A DNA stretch of 27,047 nucleotides from a virus, in the IMG/VR virus record IMGVR_UViG_3300042146_000143, positions 1-27,047 of that record; one strand, 5' to 3'. The position numbers and the translations under genes were made by a program. Below the pieces are notes generated by a model, which worked only from the letters and a program-made list of their open reading frames with translations, was not told the DNA's origin and searched no databases. Each line of letters starts with the position of its first letter. Positions within the stretch are counted from its first letter, which is position 1. Positions 8,763 through 16,631 of this stretch are shown in pieces.

Positions 8763-10480
8763 TGGCTGATGTAACCAACTACTGGCCAGACCCTGACTTC
8801 AGGACCAGCACCCGTGACGGCATCGTCAACTTCAACGTCTTCCCCAACCCCACCCCGACGGTGGACCTCACCCATTGGGCCGCCGTGTCCGGCGGGTCCA
8901 TCACGCGCACGGCCGACGCTGCGCTGTTCCCCGAGAACGGCTACGGCTGCCGGGTGGTGAACGGTGTGACGCTTACGGGAGCCAACACGGTCAGCCCCGG
9001 TCAGGACTGGAACTTCACCGGCAAGATCAGGGCATCCGAGGCGATGACCATCACCATGTCAGGGGCCATGCTCACCGCTGGCCAGACGTTCTCAATCCGG
9101 CTGGCGGGCTGGGGCAGCTTCGGCTGGGGCGAGGAAGTCACCTGGGAGGAAGGGGCCAGCAAGGCCTTCGAGGCTGACGAGGAGTGCCTGTTCCGCATCT
9201 ACTGCGGCGAGAGCAGCTCCGTCGTGGGCCCGGTCCACCAGGTTCTCCTGACCCTGTCGGGGACAGGCACGTTCGACGTGGACGGCATTACGCAGACCGT
9301 CGGCGTGGATGACGGCTTCGGCGATGACGACCCCTACCAGCTCATTCCCGATGCGCCGCTGTTCTTCAGCGGCGACTTCCCGGATGACGAGAACTTCACC
9401 TATTCCTGGTACGGCACGCCGCACGACTCGCCGTCCCTGCAGCAGGCTGCCGTCCCGAAGTACGCGGGCAACACCACCTATGACTACTACTGGTCAGAGG
9501 AAGCGCCCTTCACCCCGGACTCCGCCTTCCGGTACACCGCCCCCGACGAGGAGAGTCGGCTCGCCCTCCGCTCGCCCATCATGTTTGGGGCCAACCCCCT
9601 GTTTCTGAGCGACGGGACCAACCCGGACATCCGGGGCCTGGACCTTGCGCCCGGCAACTATGTGGTGTCCTTCGACTACGTTCAGGACTACACCTCGTAC
9701 TTCTACGGCTATGAGGAGCCGGACTGGGGCAGTAACTGCTACTTCTCGATCTACGACCGGGACCCGGCACTGAGCTACCCCGCCAACCGGCTGCAGTACA
9801 TGCCGCTGAACGGCTTCACGCCGTACCGCAAGCGGTTCTCCGCGCCCTTCACGGTCACCTCGACCTCACGCATCGAGATCCAGTGGGACGCCCCGCTGAA
9901 CTGGCTGACCGGTGACATCTACGTCACCAACGTGGCGATCAACAGCGTCGAGAACATCTACCACCACTACGACGGTCTGGACCTGGAGGCCTCCGGGAAC
10001 TATGACCTGATGGCCTTGGGTGTGGAGGCCGGCAAGTCCTACCACATCAACGTGGAGTACTACGACCCCTGCGTCGGCACGGTGGAGTACAAGGTGGGCG
10101 CCGGGTCATGGACCACGCTGGCCGAGAGCTACATCGGCGCCCAGACCGAGCCGGACTACGCGCTGGGCGACTACTACGCCTTCACCGTCCCGGCTGACGC
10201 CACCGAGGTCCGGCTGAGCCTGTCGGATCCCGCCATGAACATCGGCACGTTCGATCTCTTCGACGCCCCGCCCGAGTTCTTCGACGGGGACACCCCGGAC
10301 GGCGGCGGCTACACCTACGCCTGGTCCGGGACGCCCTACGAGTCGGCATCCATCCGCTCCGACGCAGCAGCAAGCAGCATCAACGCCAAGGTCTTTGTTG
10401 GCGGCACCGCCATCACAGTTACCGAAATGCGTGCCGTGGTGGGCGGAACCCTTATCCCCATCACAGAAGCCGGAGCCTAG
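8762..10480 (+). CDS. Large tail adhesin with carbohydrate-binding-like modules
   Basis: A 572-residue tail protein, start coupled by TGATG to the previous gene. It is low in Lys and rich in Asp, Tyr, Gly and Trp, typical of secreted-type beta-sandwich adhesins. Visible order: a beta domain (about 15-185, containing a WNFTGKI... segment), a first short module (about 195-224, FFSGDFPDD then YSWYGTPHDS), a second beta domain (about 270-400), a third (about 410-500), and a second short module (about 503-531, FFDGDTPDG then YAWSGTPYES). The C-terminal 35 residues are a hydrophobic Val/Gly stretch. The same short module occurs in the protein at 14301-14987. Probably binds host wall polysaccharide; this is inference from domain style. 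Confidence 0.72.
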   Translation: MADVTNYWPDPDFRTSTRDGIVNFNVFPNPTPTVDLTHWAAVSGGSITRTADAALFPENGYGCRVVNGVTLTGANTVSPGQDWNFTGKIRASEAMTITMSGAMLTAGQTFSIRLAGWGSFGWGEEVTWEEGASKAFEADEECLFRIYCGESSSVVGPVHQVLLTLSGTGTFDVDGITQTVGVDDGFGDDDPYQLIPDAPLFFSGDFPDDENFTYSWYGTPHDSPSLQQAAVPKYAGNTTYDYYWSEEAPFTPDSAFRYTAPDEESRLALRSPIMFGANPLFLSDGTNPDIRGLDLAPGNYVVSFDYVQDYTSYFYGYEEPDWGSNCYFSIYDRDPALSYPANRLQYMPLNGFTPYRKRFSAPFTVTSTSRIEIQWDAPLNWLTGDIYVTNVAINSVENIYHHYDGLDLEASGNYDLMALGVEAGKSYHINVEYYDPCVGTVEYKVGAGSWTTLAESYIGAQTEPDYALGDYYAFTVPADATEVRLSLSDPAMNIGTFDLFDAPPEFFDGDTPDGGGYTYAWSGTPYESASIRSDAAASSINAKVFVGGTAITVTEMRAVVGGTLIPITEAGA

Positions 10481-10481
10481 A

Positions 10482-10910
10482 ATGTCCGCTCACAAGTCGC
10501 AGCCGCCGGTGATCATGTTCCGCGAACCGGTCATCATCAACGTGGCGCAGGTTGCCACCAACTTCGCGGCGGCGACCTCCGGCCTGCTGGCCGCACTGGG
10601 CGCCAGCCCCACCGTCATCACCGGCCAGATCGGCCCCATCCTCGCCGTTGCCGTCGGCTCCATCCTGGTGCTCGGCGGCCTCCTGGGCGCCATCACCGTC
10701 CTGATGGGCATGTGGTGGCTGGAACGGGTTGCCCTGATGATCGTGGGGCTCGGCTGGATCTGCCTGCTGCCGGCCACCCTGACCTTCGCCTTCCAGGGCA
10801 GGGGCACAGGCACCATCTGGATCATCGTGGCCCTGATCTTCGCCGCCCTCGGTGACGTGTTCAAAAGGTACCGAAGGATCGACTGGGCGTATCTCGACCC
10901 AACGAAGTGA
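10482..10910 (+). CDS. Small membrane protein of the lysis region (3-4 TM)
   Basis: A 142-residue membrane protein. The chosen ATG at 10482 lies just after the TAG of the adhesin gene (10478-10480); an upstream in-frame start at 10395 would add 29 residues read out of frame from that gene. Hydrophobic segments lie near residues 45-70, 75-100 and 106-125, with a possible fourth near 20-38. The C-terminus is basic (FKRYRRIDW), suggesting a cytoplasmic tail. It heads the lysis cassette and could be a holin, antiholin or another envelope protein; the sequence alone does not say which. Confidence 0.7.
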   Translation: MSAHKSQPPVIMFREPVIINVAQVATNFAAATSGLLAALGASPTVITGQIGPILAVAVGSILVLGGLLGAITVLMGMWWLERVALMIVGLGWICLLPATLTFAFQGRGTGTIWIIVALIFAALGDVFKRYRRIDWAYLDPTK

Positions 10911-10917
10911 GAAGGCT

Positions 10918-11211
10918 ATGACACCCGAACTGATCACCGCGATCATCGGCGTGGGAGGGCTCGCCGCCATCATTCCGAAAGTCATTGACGGGCTGGCCGC
11001 ATGGCGTTCCGGCCGTGCGACCGCCGAGAAGGCGAAGAACCGCAACCTGCTCGAACGCCTGGCTGACGCCGAGAAGCGCTCCGAGAATGAGGCGGACTTC
11101 CGCCGCGCCCTGGAGGAGTACGCCGGAGCCCTCCGGCTCCTGCTCATCGAGACCGGATTCGACATCCGTCAGCTCCCGCCGTGGCCCGTCCGCCACGCCC
11201 GCAAGTCCTGA
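10918..11211 (+). CDS. Small protein with N-terminal TM and coiled coil
   Basis: A 97-residue protein starting at the ATG at 10918, 7 bases after the previous stop and preceded by GAAGG. Residues 3-25 form one membrane segment (ELITAIIGVGGLAAIIPKVI). Residues 35-75 form a charged, heptad-like helix (KAKNRNLLERLADAEKRSEN...). The C-terminal tail is Pro/Arg-rich. One N-terminal anchor plus an amphipathic coiled coil is common among small lysis-cassette proteins of actinophages, sometimes labelled holin-like. Its TGA is followed at once by an intrinsic terminator, so it closes the tail transcription unit. Confidence 0.7.
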   Translation: MTPELITAIIGVGGLAAIIPKVIDGLAAWRSGRATAEKAKNRNLLERLADAEKRSENEADFRRALEEYAGALRLLLIETGFDIRQLPPWPVRHARKS

Positions 11212-11233
11212 AGGCCCCCACGGGGCCTTTTTT
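11211..11233 (+). terminator. Intrinsic terminator before the endolysin
   Basis: An 8-bp perfect stem (AAGGCCCC / GGGGCCTT) with a 3-base loop is followed by a T run (TTTTTT to 11233). The left arm begins on the last base of the preceding stop codon. It would end or attenuate tail-operon transcription just before the endolysin gene. Confidence 0.85.
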
Positions 11234-11258
11234 ATTTCCCCTGGAAGGAACACCCAGC

Positions 11259-12095
11259 ATGTTCATCAACGAATCCCTGACCGCGAAGGGCTACACGCCC
11301 GCGGCCAAGGTCCCGCAGGTCTACGGCGGGCCCCGCATCATCGACGGCATCATCATCCACCACTGGGGTGAGCGCGGCCAGACCCACGCCGGAGTGGTCA
11401 ATTTCTTTGTCAACGGCCCCGGCACCACCTCCGCCCACTTCGTGTGCTCAGGCGAGGGCGGAACCCACTGTCTGGTCTCCCCCAAGGATGCCGCGTGGCA
11501 CGCCGGCAACGGTGAAGGCAACCGCACCAAGATCGGCATCGAGCTGCGCCCGGAGGCCAGCGAGAACGACTACTTTGAGGCGGCAGCCCTGATCGCGTGG
11601 CTGCGGAAAGAGTACAACCACCCGCTTCCGCTCAGCCCGCACCGGCAGTGGCAGGCCACCGCCTGCCCGGGCATCTGGGACCTGGCAAAGCTTGACGCCA
11701 TCGCCCGGGGACAGTCCCTCCCGGCACCCTCTGTACAGCCCCAGAGCGCCCCTGTGGCGCCCTCTCCGGCCCCGGCCGACCTTGGCCTCAACCAGGTCCG
11801 TGTGGACCCCGGAGACACGCTCTCAGGGATCGCTGTGCAGTTCGGGGTGGACCTCGGCGCCCTCATCGCAGAGAACGGAATCACCGAGCCGGACAAGATC
11901 TACCCCGGCATGATCCTGAACCTGCCCATGGTACCGGCATCCTACGACTACCCCGCCCAGTGCATCGTGGACCCGGGCGACACCCTCTCGGGCATCGCCG
12001 CGCAGTTCGGCGTCCCCATGCAGCAGATCATCGCTGCCAACCCCGGCATCAACCCCGACCTGATCTTCCCCGGTCAGGTGCTGAACCTGCGCTAA
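11259..12095 (+). CDS. Endolysin: N-acetylmuramoyl-L-alanine amidase with two LysM domains
   Basis: Peptidoglycan hydrolase for host lysis, cutting the bond between N-acetylmuramate and the L-alanine of the stem peptide. It is 278 residues from ATG 11259, which has GGAAGGA 9-15 bases upstream. Residues 20-150 are an Amidase_2/PGRP-type zinc amidase. Likely zinc ligands are a His of the IIIHHWG motif (34/35), His128 and Cys136 (HRQWQATACPG). GIELRPEA near 93-100 supplies the usual core strand. A Pro/Ala linker (155-175) leads to two LysM wall-binding repeats at about 180-223 and 235-278, each with a DPGDTLSGIA core and ending in LNL. There is no signal peptide, so export needs a holin. It lies after a terminator and before the holin candidate. 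Confidence 0.96.
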   Translation: MFINESLTAKGYTPAAKVPQVYGGPRIIDGIIIHHWGERGQTHAGVVNFFVNGPGTTSAHFVCSGEGGTHCLVSPKDAAWHAGNGEGNRTKIGIELRPEASENDYFEAAALIAWLRKEYNHPLPLSPHRQWQATACPGIWDLAKLDAIARGQSLPAPSVQPQSAPVAPSPAPADLGLNQVRVDPGDTLSGIAVQFGVDLGALIAENGITEPDKIYPGMILNLPMVPASYDYPAQCIVDPGDTLSGIAAQFGVPMQQIIAANPGINPDLIFPGQVLNLR

Positions 12096-12104
12096 GGAGC
12101 GACC

Positions 12105-12371
12105 ATGGGCGACCATGAATCAGTACCCATCTCCATCATCCCCGACGCCCTGGAGCGTGCCACCCGCACGCTCTGGCAGGGCTTCCTCGTGGACGGCCTC
12201 GCCGTCTCCGGCGCGGCCCTGCTCATCCTCCTTGCGGACGCCGACCTGACCTCGCCGCTGTTCTGGCAGGCCGCAGGCATCATGGTGGCCAAGTCCATCC
12301 TGGTCGCGTTCGCCTCCTTCCTGGCACGGCTGAAGTCCACGCCAAAGGAGTCCACCCCCAATGTCCCTTGA
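12105..12371 (+). CDS. Holin candidate (two TM helices)
   Basis: An 88-residue membrane protein whose ATG at 12105 lies 9 bases after the endolysin stop, preceded by AAGGAG. Two hydrophobic helices (about 30-47 and 52-74) are joined by a short acidic turn (ADADLTS). The N-terminus is polar and the C-terminus basic ([10 protein letters not shown]). Size, topology and place next to the endolysin fit a class II-type holin that opens the membrane for the amidase. The last 11 bases overlap the next gene. The two membrane proteins before the endolysin are rival holin candidates. Confidence 0.78.
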   Translation: MGDHESVPISIIPDALERATRTLWQGFLVDGLAVSGAALLILLADADLTSPLFWQAAGIMVAKSILVAFASFLARLKSTPKESTPNVP

Positions 12372-14304
12372 AAACCCCTGCACGGTCACAGGGACCCTGA
12401 CCGACGCCAGCGGCCATCCGCTGGTGGGTGTGATCACCTTCACCCCCGACACGTCCATCATCACCACGGCAGCCACGGTGCTGACCAGCCACCCGGTCCA
12501 GGTTGCCCTGGACCCGGCCGGCAGCTTCACCGTGGAGCTGCAGTCCAACGACGACGTCGATGTGGCACCGGCGGAGTTCACCTACCGGGTGGACTTCGAG
12601 GTCTATGACCGGTACCGCGAGTACCGCTACATGGCCCCGTTCAGCTTCGCTGCGGCAGCCAACACCACCGTGGACCTGCGCAACGTCATCCCGCTGGTGC
12701 CCAACACCGGCGTCCCGATCACGGCCGGTCCCGCCGGACCTGAAGGCCCGGAAGGGCCCATGGGGCCCGCCGGTGCAGACGGGGCGCCGGGTCCTGCCGG
12801 CCCTGCAGGTGCTGACGGACTCGACGGTTTGGACGGACTGCCAGGTGCGCCCGGAGCCGATGGCGCTGACGGGGCAGACGGTGCGACGGGGCCTGCCGGC
12901 CCTGCCGGCCCGCAGGGCCCCGCAGGTCCCGCCGGCGCCGACGGCGAGGACGGGGCGCCAGGAGCCACAGGAGCAACGGGCGCCACAGGCCCAGCCGGTC
13001 CAGCCGGCCCGGCTGGAGAAGACGGAGCGGACGGAGCCACGGGTGCTACGGGTGCTACGGGTGCTACGGGCCCCGCCGGTCCCGAGGGACCCCAGGGGCC
13101 GGCCGGACCCACCGGCCCTGCAGGGGCCGACGGTGAGGACGGAGCGACAGGAGCCACGGGCGCCACAGGCCCCGCCGGTCCCGTCGTCCCCCTCAATGAT
13201 CTGACCGATGTCGATACGACCGGCGTGGCCAACAGCTACGTGCTGACCTACAACTCGGGCACCAGCACCTGGGTGGCATCCGCCGCCCAGGGCGGCTCCA
13301 TCACGACCTCCGCGAAGACAGCGAACTACACGCTGACAACCTCGGACCAGCTGGTCACCTTCAGCGGATCCAACCTCACGGCTACCGTGCCGGACCCCAC
13401 GACCTGCTCAGGCACGGTGCTGAGGGTGAAGAACCTCAACACCTCCAACCTGACGGTCGTCAGTGCAGGTTCCTCGAAGACCATCGACGGCGCGGCTTCC
13501 GTGCTGGTGCTCCAGTACCGCACGCTGGAGCTGGTGTCCAACGGCACGACCTGGCACAGCCTGGCCGGCAATGACCTGACACCGACAAGCAACGCCGCCC
13601 AGGTCACCACCACGATCGCATCCAGCGAGCCGGCCTTCTGGGTCAAGTCGGAAGGCTCCAACCGCCCGGCCTTCCGGGCGACAGTGAACAGCGGCTCGGG
13701 CGCAATCTTCCAGGGCGGCCAGTTCATTGGCGGCGGCTTCTACACCATGTTCAATGTCAACGCCGGCGGCACCATCACGCGGTTGAGCAACAGCGATTTT
13801 ACGATCGCCACCTCCTCGTCCAACCCGCAGGACAACATCGTGGCAGGCACGTACGGGCTGGTTGTCGAAACCGGCGCGGGGCTGCTGTTCCAGAAGAAGA
13901 ACAACACGGGCTCCTACTGGCCCGCATGGAACTTCCATCCGGTGGGCTTCACGTCCAATCTCCGCACCGAAACCGCCAACTACACGGTGGACTGCAGGGA
14001 CTCGGTCATCATCGGCAACGGGTCGAGCATCACGATCACCCTGCCGGACCCGACGTCCACCGGAATCACCGGCCGCAAGTTCGAGATCAAGAACACCCAC
14101 AGCACAGCACTGACCGTCGTCTCGGCCGGCTCATCAAAGACCATCGACGGCCAGGCCAGTACAGTTCTGACTCAGTGGGACAAGATGACCGTGGTCACCA
14201 ACGGCACCCAGTGGCTGATCGTCGAGGGCAAGAAGTCCACCACCGTATCTGCAACCGCACCCACCAACCCCGTCGAGGGTGACGTCTGGTTCGATATCTC
14301 GTGA
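12361..14304 (+). CDS. Collagen-like tail fibre / host-contact protein
   Basis: A 647-residue structural protein with AAAGGAG 9-15 bases before its ATG. Domains: an N-terminal beta domain (1-120) like a baseplate-anchoring or transthyretin-type fold; a collagen-like Gly-X-Y tract (about 123-274, roughly 50 triplets, many GPAGP, GATGA and GADGE) which should trimerise into a thin stalk; then a C-terminal beta-rich head. The head holds a module seen twice, at about 316-400 and 535-622. Each copy contains TANYT, a TVPDP/TLPDP segment, [13 protein letters not shown] and a final NGT-W. Between them is a Ser/Thr/Asn/Gly-rich linker with [13 protein letters not shown]. It lies after the lysis genes rather than with the main tail block, so it may be an accessory adhesin. 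Confidence 0.85.
   Translation: MSLENPCTVTGTLTDASGHPLVGVITFTPDTSIITTAATVLTSHPVQVALDPAGSFTVELQSNDDVDVAPAEFTYRVDFEVYDRYREYRYMAPFSFAAAANTTVDLRNVIPLVPNTGVPITAGPAGPEGPEGPMGPAGADGAPGPAGPAGADGLDGLDGLPGAPGADGADGADGATGPAGPAGPQGPAGPAGADGEDGAPGATGATGATGPAGPAGPAGEDGADGATGATGATGATGPAGPEGPQGPAGPTGPAGADGEDGATGATGATGPAGPVVPLNDLTDVDTTGVANSYVLTYNSGTSTWVASAAQGGSITTSAKTANYTLTTSDQLVTFSGSNLTATVPDPTTCSGTVLRVKNLNTSNLTVVSAGSSKTIDGAASVLVLQYRTLELVSNGTTWHSLAGNDLTPTSNAAQVTTTIASSEPAFWVKSEGSNRPAFRATVNSGSGAIFQGGQFIGGGFYTMFNVNAGGTITRLSNSDFTIATSSSNPQDNIVAGTYGLVVETGAGLLFQKKNNTGSYWPAWNFHPVGFTSNLRTETANYTVDCRDSVIIGNGSSITITLPDPTSTGITGRKFEIKNTHSTALTVVSAGSSKTIDGQASTVLTQWDKMTVVTNGTQWLIVEGKKSTTVSATAPTNPVEGDVWFDIS
12727..13182 (+). repeat. 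Collagen-like Gly-X-Y coding repeats
   Basis: Stretch of about 50 near-uninterrupted GGN-NNN-NNN triplets. It includes a perfect 9-base unit (GGGTGCTAC) present three times in tandem at 13041-13067, which would be prone to slippage and copy-number change without altering frame. Confidence 0.9.
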
Positions 14305-14987
14305 CGACCCGGTACAACCTCGTGATCAACCCGTCCTTCGAGGTGGGCGTGACCGGCTGGACGAATGCGACCAGGAACAGCGCGTCATCCTATCCCGGAG
14401 CTAACTACGCCGGCGGGAGCGTCGGTACGTGGAACGCGTCTGGCGGCGCCGCCAAGTCAGCCAACATCGCCGTCACGGAAGGGCTGGACTATGCGGCCTC
14501 GGCGTGGTGCACGAAGATCACCGGCTCTGCCCGGTTGTGTGCGATCTCGCTGCACTTCTTTGACAGCGGCGGCGCGGAGCTTGACGCCCCCACCACGACA
14601 CTCACGGCGCTCACCACGAGCGGCGTCCCGGAACGGCGAAGCCACATCAGGACAGCCCCCACCGGGGCGGTGAATGCCCAGGTCTGGTACGAGCGTGACA
14701 GCTCCCTGCAGGCCTTCGATGCCGTCATGCTGGAGCAGTCCAGCTCCGTCGGGGATTACTTCGACGGGAGCTGGGCCCCGAAGGGCTACGCCACGTCGTG
14801 GAGCGGCACGCCCCACGCCTCCTCGTCCACGCTCGTCGACGCCCCCGCCGGATCCGTCTGGCTCAAGGTGCGGGAGTCCGGCGTCTACGTCCCCAGGACG
14901 GCCATGCCCAAGGCCCGCGTCGGCGGCGCGTGGGTGGCCGCCAACCCAAAGCGCTGGAACGGCTCAGCCTGGGTAGACCTTGCTTAA
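14301..14987 (+). CDS. Carbohydrate-binding-like tail protein
   Basis: A 228-residue protein with a GTG start that overlaps the previous TGA by four bases (GTGA). The N-terminal domain (about 3-150) opens with [15 protein letters not shown], a pattern typical of CBM4/9-like jelly-roll domains in phage tail proteins, and includes a VMLEQ segment near 145 that often closes such domains. A short module follows (about 152-176, YFDGSWAP then SWSGTPHAS), matching two copies in the 572-residue adhesin. The C-terminus ends in an RVGGAWV...[10 protein letters not shown] tail. It probably binds surface glycan; this is inferred from fold style. It is the last rightward gene, followed by a strong terminator. 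Confidence 0.78.
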   Translation: MTTRYNLVINPSFEVGVTGWTNATRNSASSYPGANYAGGSVGTWNASGGAAKSANIAVTEGLDYAASAWCTKITGSARLCAISLHFFDSGGAELDAPTTTLTALTTSGVPERRSHIRTAPTGAVNAQVWYERDSSLQAFDAVMLEQSSSVGDYFDGSWAPKGYATSWSGTPHASSSTLVDAPAGSVWLKVRESGVYVPRTAMPKARVGGAWVAANPKRWNGSAWVDLA

Positions 14988-14994
14988 AAACGAA

Positions 14995-15039
14995 AACCCC
15001 CTCTCGGTAAACCGCTACATTGCGGCCCGGGAGGGGGTT
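14995..15039. terminator. Bidirectional terminator between converging operons
   Basis: Nine-base perfect arms (AACCCCCTC at 14995-15003, GAGGGGGTT at 15031-15039) enclose a region with its own small hairpin (CCGC/GCGG, 15012-15025). T-rich sequence follows on the plus strand (CTCTTTTGTTT) and on the minus strand (TTTCGTTTTT). It lies between the last rightward stop (14987) and the last leftward stop (15049), so it can end both transcripts. Confidence 0.85.
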
Positions 15040-15048
15040 CTCTTTTGT

Positions 15049-15348
15049 TTAACAGCGGGAGTAGACGTCCAGCCGCCTGGCATAGCCGGCTTCGGGGTGG
15101 TCACCCCAGAGGAGCAGGGCTTCGACCCAGAGGGTGACCGCCTCGGCTTCCATCCGCTGCGCCGGCAGCTGGACATGCCAGCGCTCGGCGGTGCCCGTCT
15201 TGGTCTTGATGTACGCGACCACCTCGGTGTAGTCACGGGTGGCGGCTTCGGCGGTGATGAACCAGGACACGTCCTTGCTGCCCGGCGGGGCGTCCATCAC
15301 CACCGCCCATACTTCAGCTGCGGGCACTTGCCCCTGGTGTAATTCCAT
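15049..15348 (-). CDS. Hypothetical protein, last gene of leftward operon
   Basis: A 99-residue soluble protein of unknown function with an ATG start. The first half reads as a beta-alpha fold (VWAVVMDAPPGSKDVSWF, then TRDYTEVVAYIKTKT). The second half is an amphipathic helix with Trp and Leu. No known motif is seen. It begins 3 bases after the stop of the preceding gene and ends just before the shared terminator. Confidence 0.7.
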   Translation of the reverse strand: MELHQGQVPAAEVWAVVMDAPPGSKDVSWFITAEAATRDYTEVVAYIKTKTGTAERWHVQLPAQRMEAEAVTLWVEALLLWGDHPEAGYARRLDVYSRC

Positions 15349-15351
15349 GCG

Positions 15352-15675
15352 CTATCCAATCAGGGGTTTGGGCTTGAAGTCCGGGCACTGCTCGGGCTTC
15401 AGGAAGTACTCGGTGTACTTCCCGCAGGTGATGCACTTGAGGGAGTGCCGGCACCAGTAGCGCCAGTCCCTGGGACCTTCATCCCGGCGGGCGAAGCTGT
15501 AGTAGATGGGGTACCACTTGCAGCCCTGCTTGGCCTGGTAGTTGTGGTTGAGCACAACGGCGGTGATGTGCTCCCGGCCAACCTTGCCCTTGCACCACCT
15601 GGCCGTGCTCTTCTTGGTGTTCCGCTGGCGGGAGACCTCCTCGCGGAGTTCATCTTTGCGCTTCTCGTAGGCCAC
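15352..15675 (-). CDS. Hypothetical basic protein with Cys/His cluster
   Basis: A 107-residue protein with a GTG start that overlaps the previous gene by 26 bases. The N-terminal 30 residues are highly charged (RKDELREEVSRQRNTKK). The C-terminal half has C-R-H-S-L-K-C-I-T-C-G-K and a final EQCPDF, which could bind zinc (CxxHxLxCxxC). A nucleic-acid-binding role is possible but only inferred. No family is recognised. Confidence 0.68.
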   Translation of the reverse strand: MAYEKRKDELREEVSRQRNTKKSTARWCKGKVGREHITAVVLNHNYQAKQGCKWYPIYYSFARRDEGPRDWRYWCRHSLKCITCGKYTEYFLKPEQCPDFKPKPLIG

Positions 15676-15898
15676 GGGGAATCAGGGGCTTCCTTCCTTT
15701 ATGGATGAGCACTCGCCAAGGCACACCATTGACACCCACGATCATGTTGCTCCACTCAACGTTGCGATAGGCGGCCTCCACTTGGTGCAGGGTATGCACC
15801 TTGCGGATGTCGCGGCGCCGGATGTAGTCATAGTCCAGGATGCGCCCATGCTCCGCGTATTCCTGGCAGGGCCACTCCGGACAGTCTTTGATCTTCAT
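15650..15898 (-). CDS. Hypothetical protein
   Basis: An 82-residue protein read from ATG 15898. A longer reading to 16018 would add 40 residues that are out-of-frame sequence from the membrane protein gene, so it is rejected. The protein opens MKIKDCPEWPCQEYAEHGRIL and has a basic middle (YIRRRDIRKVH) and tail. Two early cysteines are noted. No family is recognised. It starts 5 bases after the stop of the membrane protein gene and overlaps the next gene by 26 bases. Confidence 0.65.
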   Translation of the reverse strand: MKIKDCPEWPCQEYAEHGRILDYDYIRRRDIRKVHTLHQVEAAYRNVEWSNMIVGVNGVPWRVLIHKGRKPLIPRGLREAQR

Positions 15899-15903
15899 TG
15901 CCC

Positions 15904-16098
15904 TTACTCTACGACGAACAAGGCTTTCGCGATGAGCAGCAGACCAGCCAGGGGGAAGGCGTTGCTCAGGCCGAAGTTCAGCGCGGGGAACGCCTGCGGC
16001 ACCAGCAGCCACAGGCACAGCGCCAGGATGATGACCCAGGCAATCAGCGCCAGGAGGTTGAGGGCGAGTGCGCCCAGCGTCTTTGCGATCAGGTTCAT
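15904..16098 (-). CDS. Small two-helix membrane protein
   Basis: A 64-residue very hydrophobic protein. Helix 1 (about 8-33, ALALNLLALIAWVIILALCL) and helix 2 (about 46-63) are joined by an Ala/Pro/Phe/Asn loop. Its ATG overlaps the stop of the sigma-like gene by four bases. It could act at the host membrane early in infection (for example superinfection control). Function unknown; a holin role is less likely because it lies in the early operon. Confidence 0.72.
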   Translation of the reverse strand: MNLIAKTLGALALNLLALIAWVIILALCLWLLVPQAFPALNFGLSNAFPLAGLLLIAKALFVVE

Positions 16099-16631
16099 GG
16101 TTCGATCTCTCCGGCCTGCAGGCGCAGGCCCGTGTTCAGGCGTGTGGTGATGGCCGAGACGCCGCGCGACTCTGCCACCTGCTCGTTCTTGGTGAGCGGT
16201 TCCTTCAGTGCGAACTTCTTGTAGATGGCCGCCCGCTGCCCCCTGGACAGCCTGCCCAGGGCCTCGGTGAGATCCGCCCGGGCATCAACGTCCTTGCAGT
16301 CCTCGGGGCTGCACCACACGACATCCTCCAGGTACCGGCGGACCATGCCCGGGGTGTACAGGAAGGCCCCGTGGGCATACATGTACTTGATCCGTTCCCG
16401 CATGCAGTACGCCCGGGCGGCGCGGCGGGCATAGTACTTGAACAGGTAGGCGTCGGCGTTCTCATACTGGTGCCAGTTCTTCATGACGTGTTCCCAGACG
16501 GCCTGGGCCACGTCCTCCATGGAGTAGATGTGGCTGCGCTTCCACTCCTGGCCGGCGACCTGGTTGACCATCGGCTCCAGCTGCAGATACAGGTCAGTGT
16601 CCAAGGGTGCAGTTACCTCATCCGTCATCAT
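16095..16631 (-). CDS. Sigma-70-family-like protein (region 2 and region 4)
   Basis: A 178-residue protein from ATG 16631 (a second ATG follows at once), with AAGGA about 6 bases upstream. Residues 35-83 resemble sigma region 2 (SMEDVAQAVWEHVMKNW, then YLFKYYARRAARAY). Residues 118-170 resemble region 4: an acidic start, a LSRGQRAAIYKKFAL helix, then a helix-turn-helix (KNEQVAESRGVSAITTRL). The layout matches small ECF-type sigma factors. If active, it could redirect host RNA polymerase to late phage promoters. It lies near the end of the early operon, which would suit a middle-to-late switch. It might instead be only an HTH protein. Four-base overlap with the next gene. Confidence 0.62.
   Translation of the reverse strand: MMTDEVTAPLDTDLYLQLEPMVNQVAGQEWKRSHIYSMEDVAQAVWEHVMKNWHQYENADAYLFKYYARRAARAYCMRERIKYMYAHGAFLYTPGMVRRYLEDVVWCSPEDCKDVDARADLTEALGRLSRGQRAAIYKKFALKEPLTKNEQVAESRGVSAITTRLNTGLRLQAGEIEP

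Noticed and set aside
12727-13182. CRISPR-like or direct-repeat array
   Set aside because: The repeats are in-frame Gly-X-Y codons without spacer structure.
12627-13232. Reverse-strand Gly/Pro/Ala repeat frame
   Set aside because: It is the mirror of the collagen-like repeat on the plus strand, not a separate gene.
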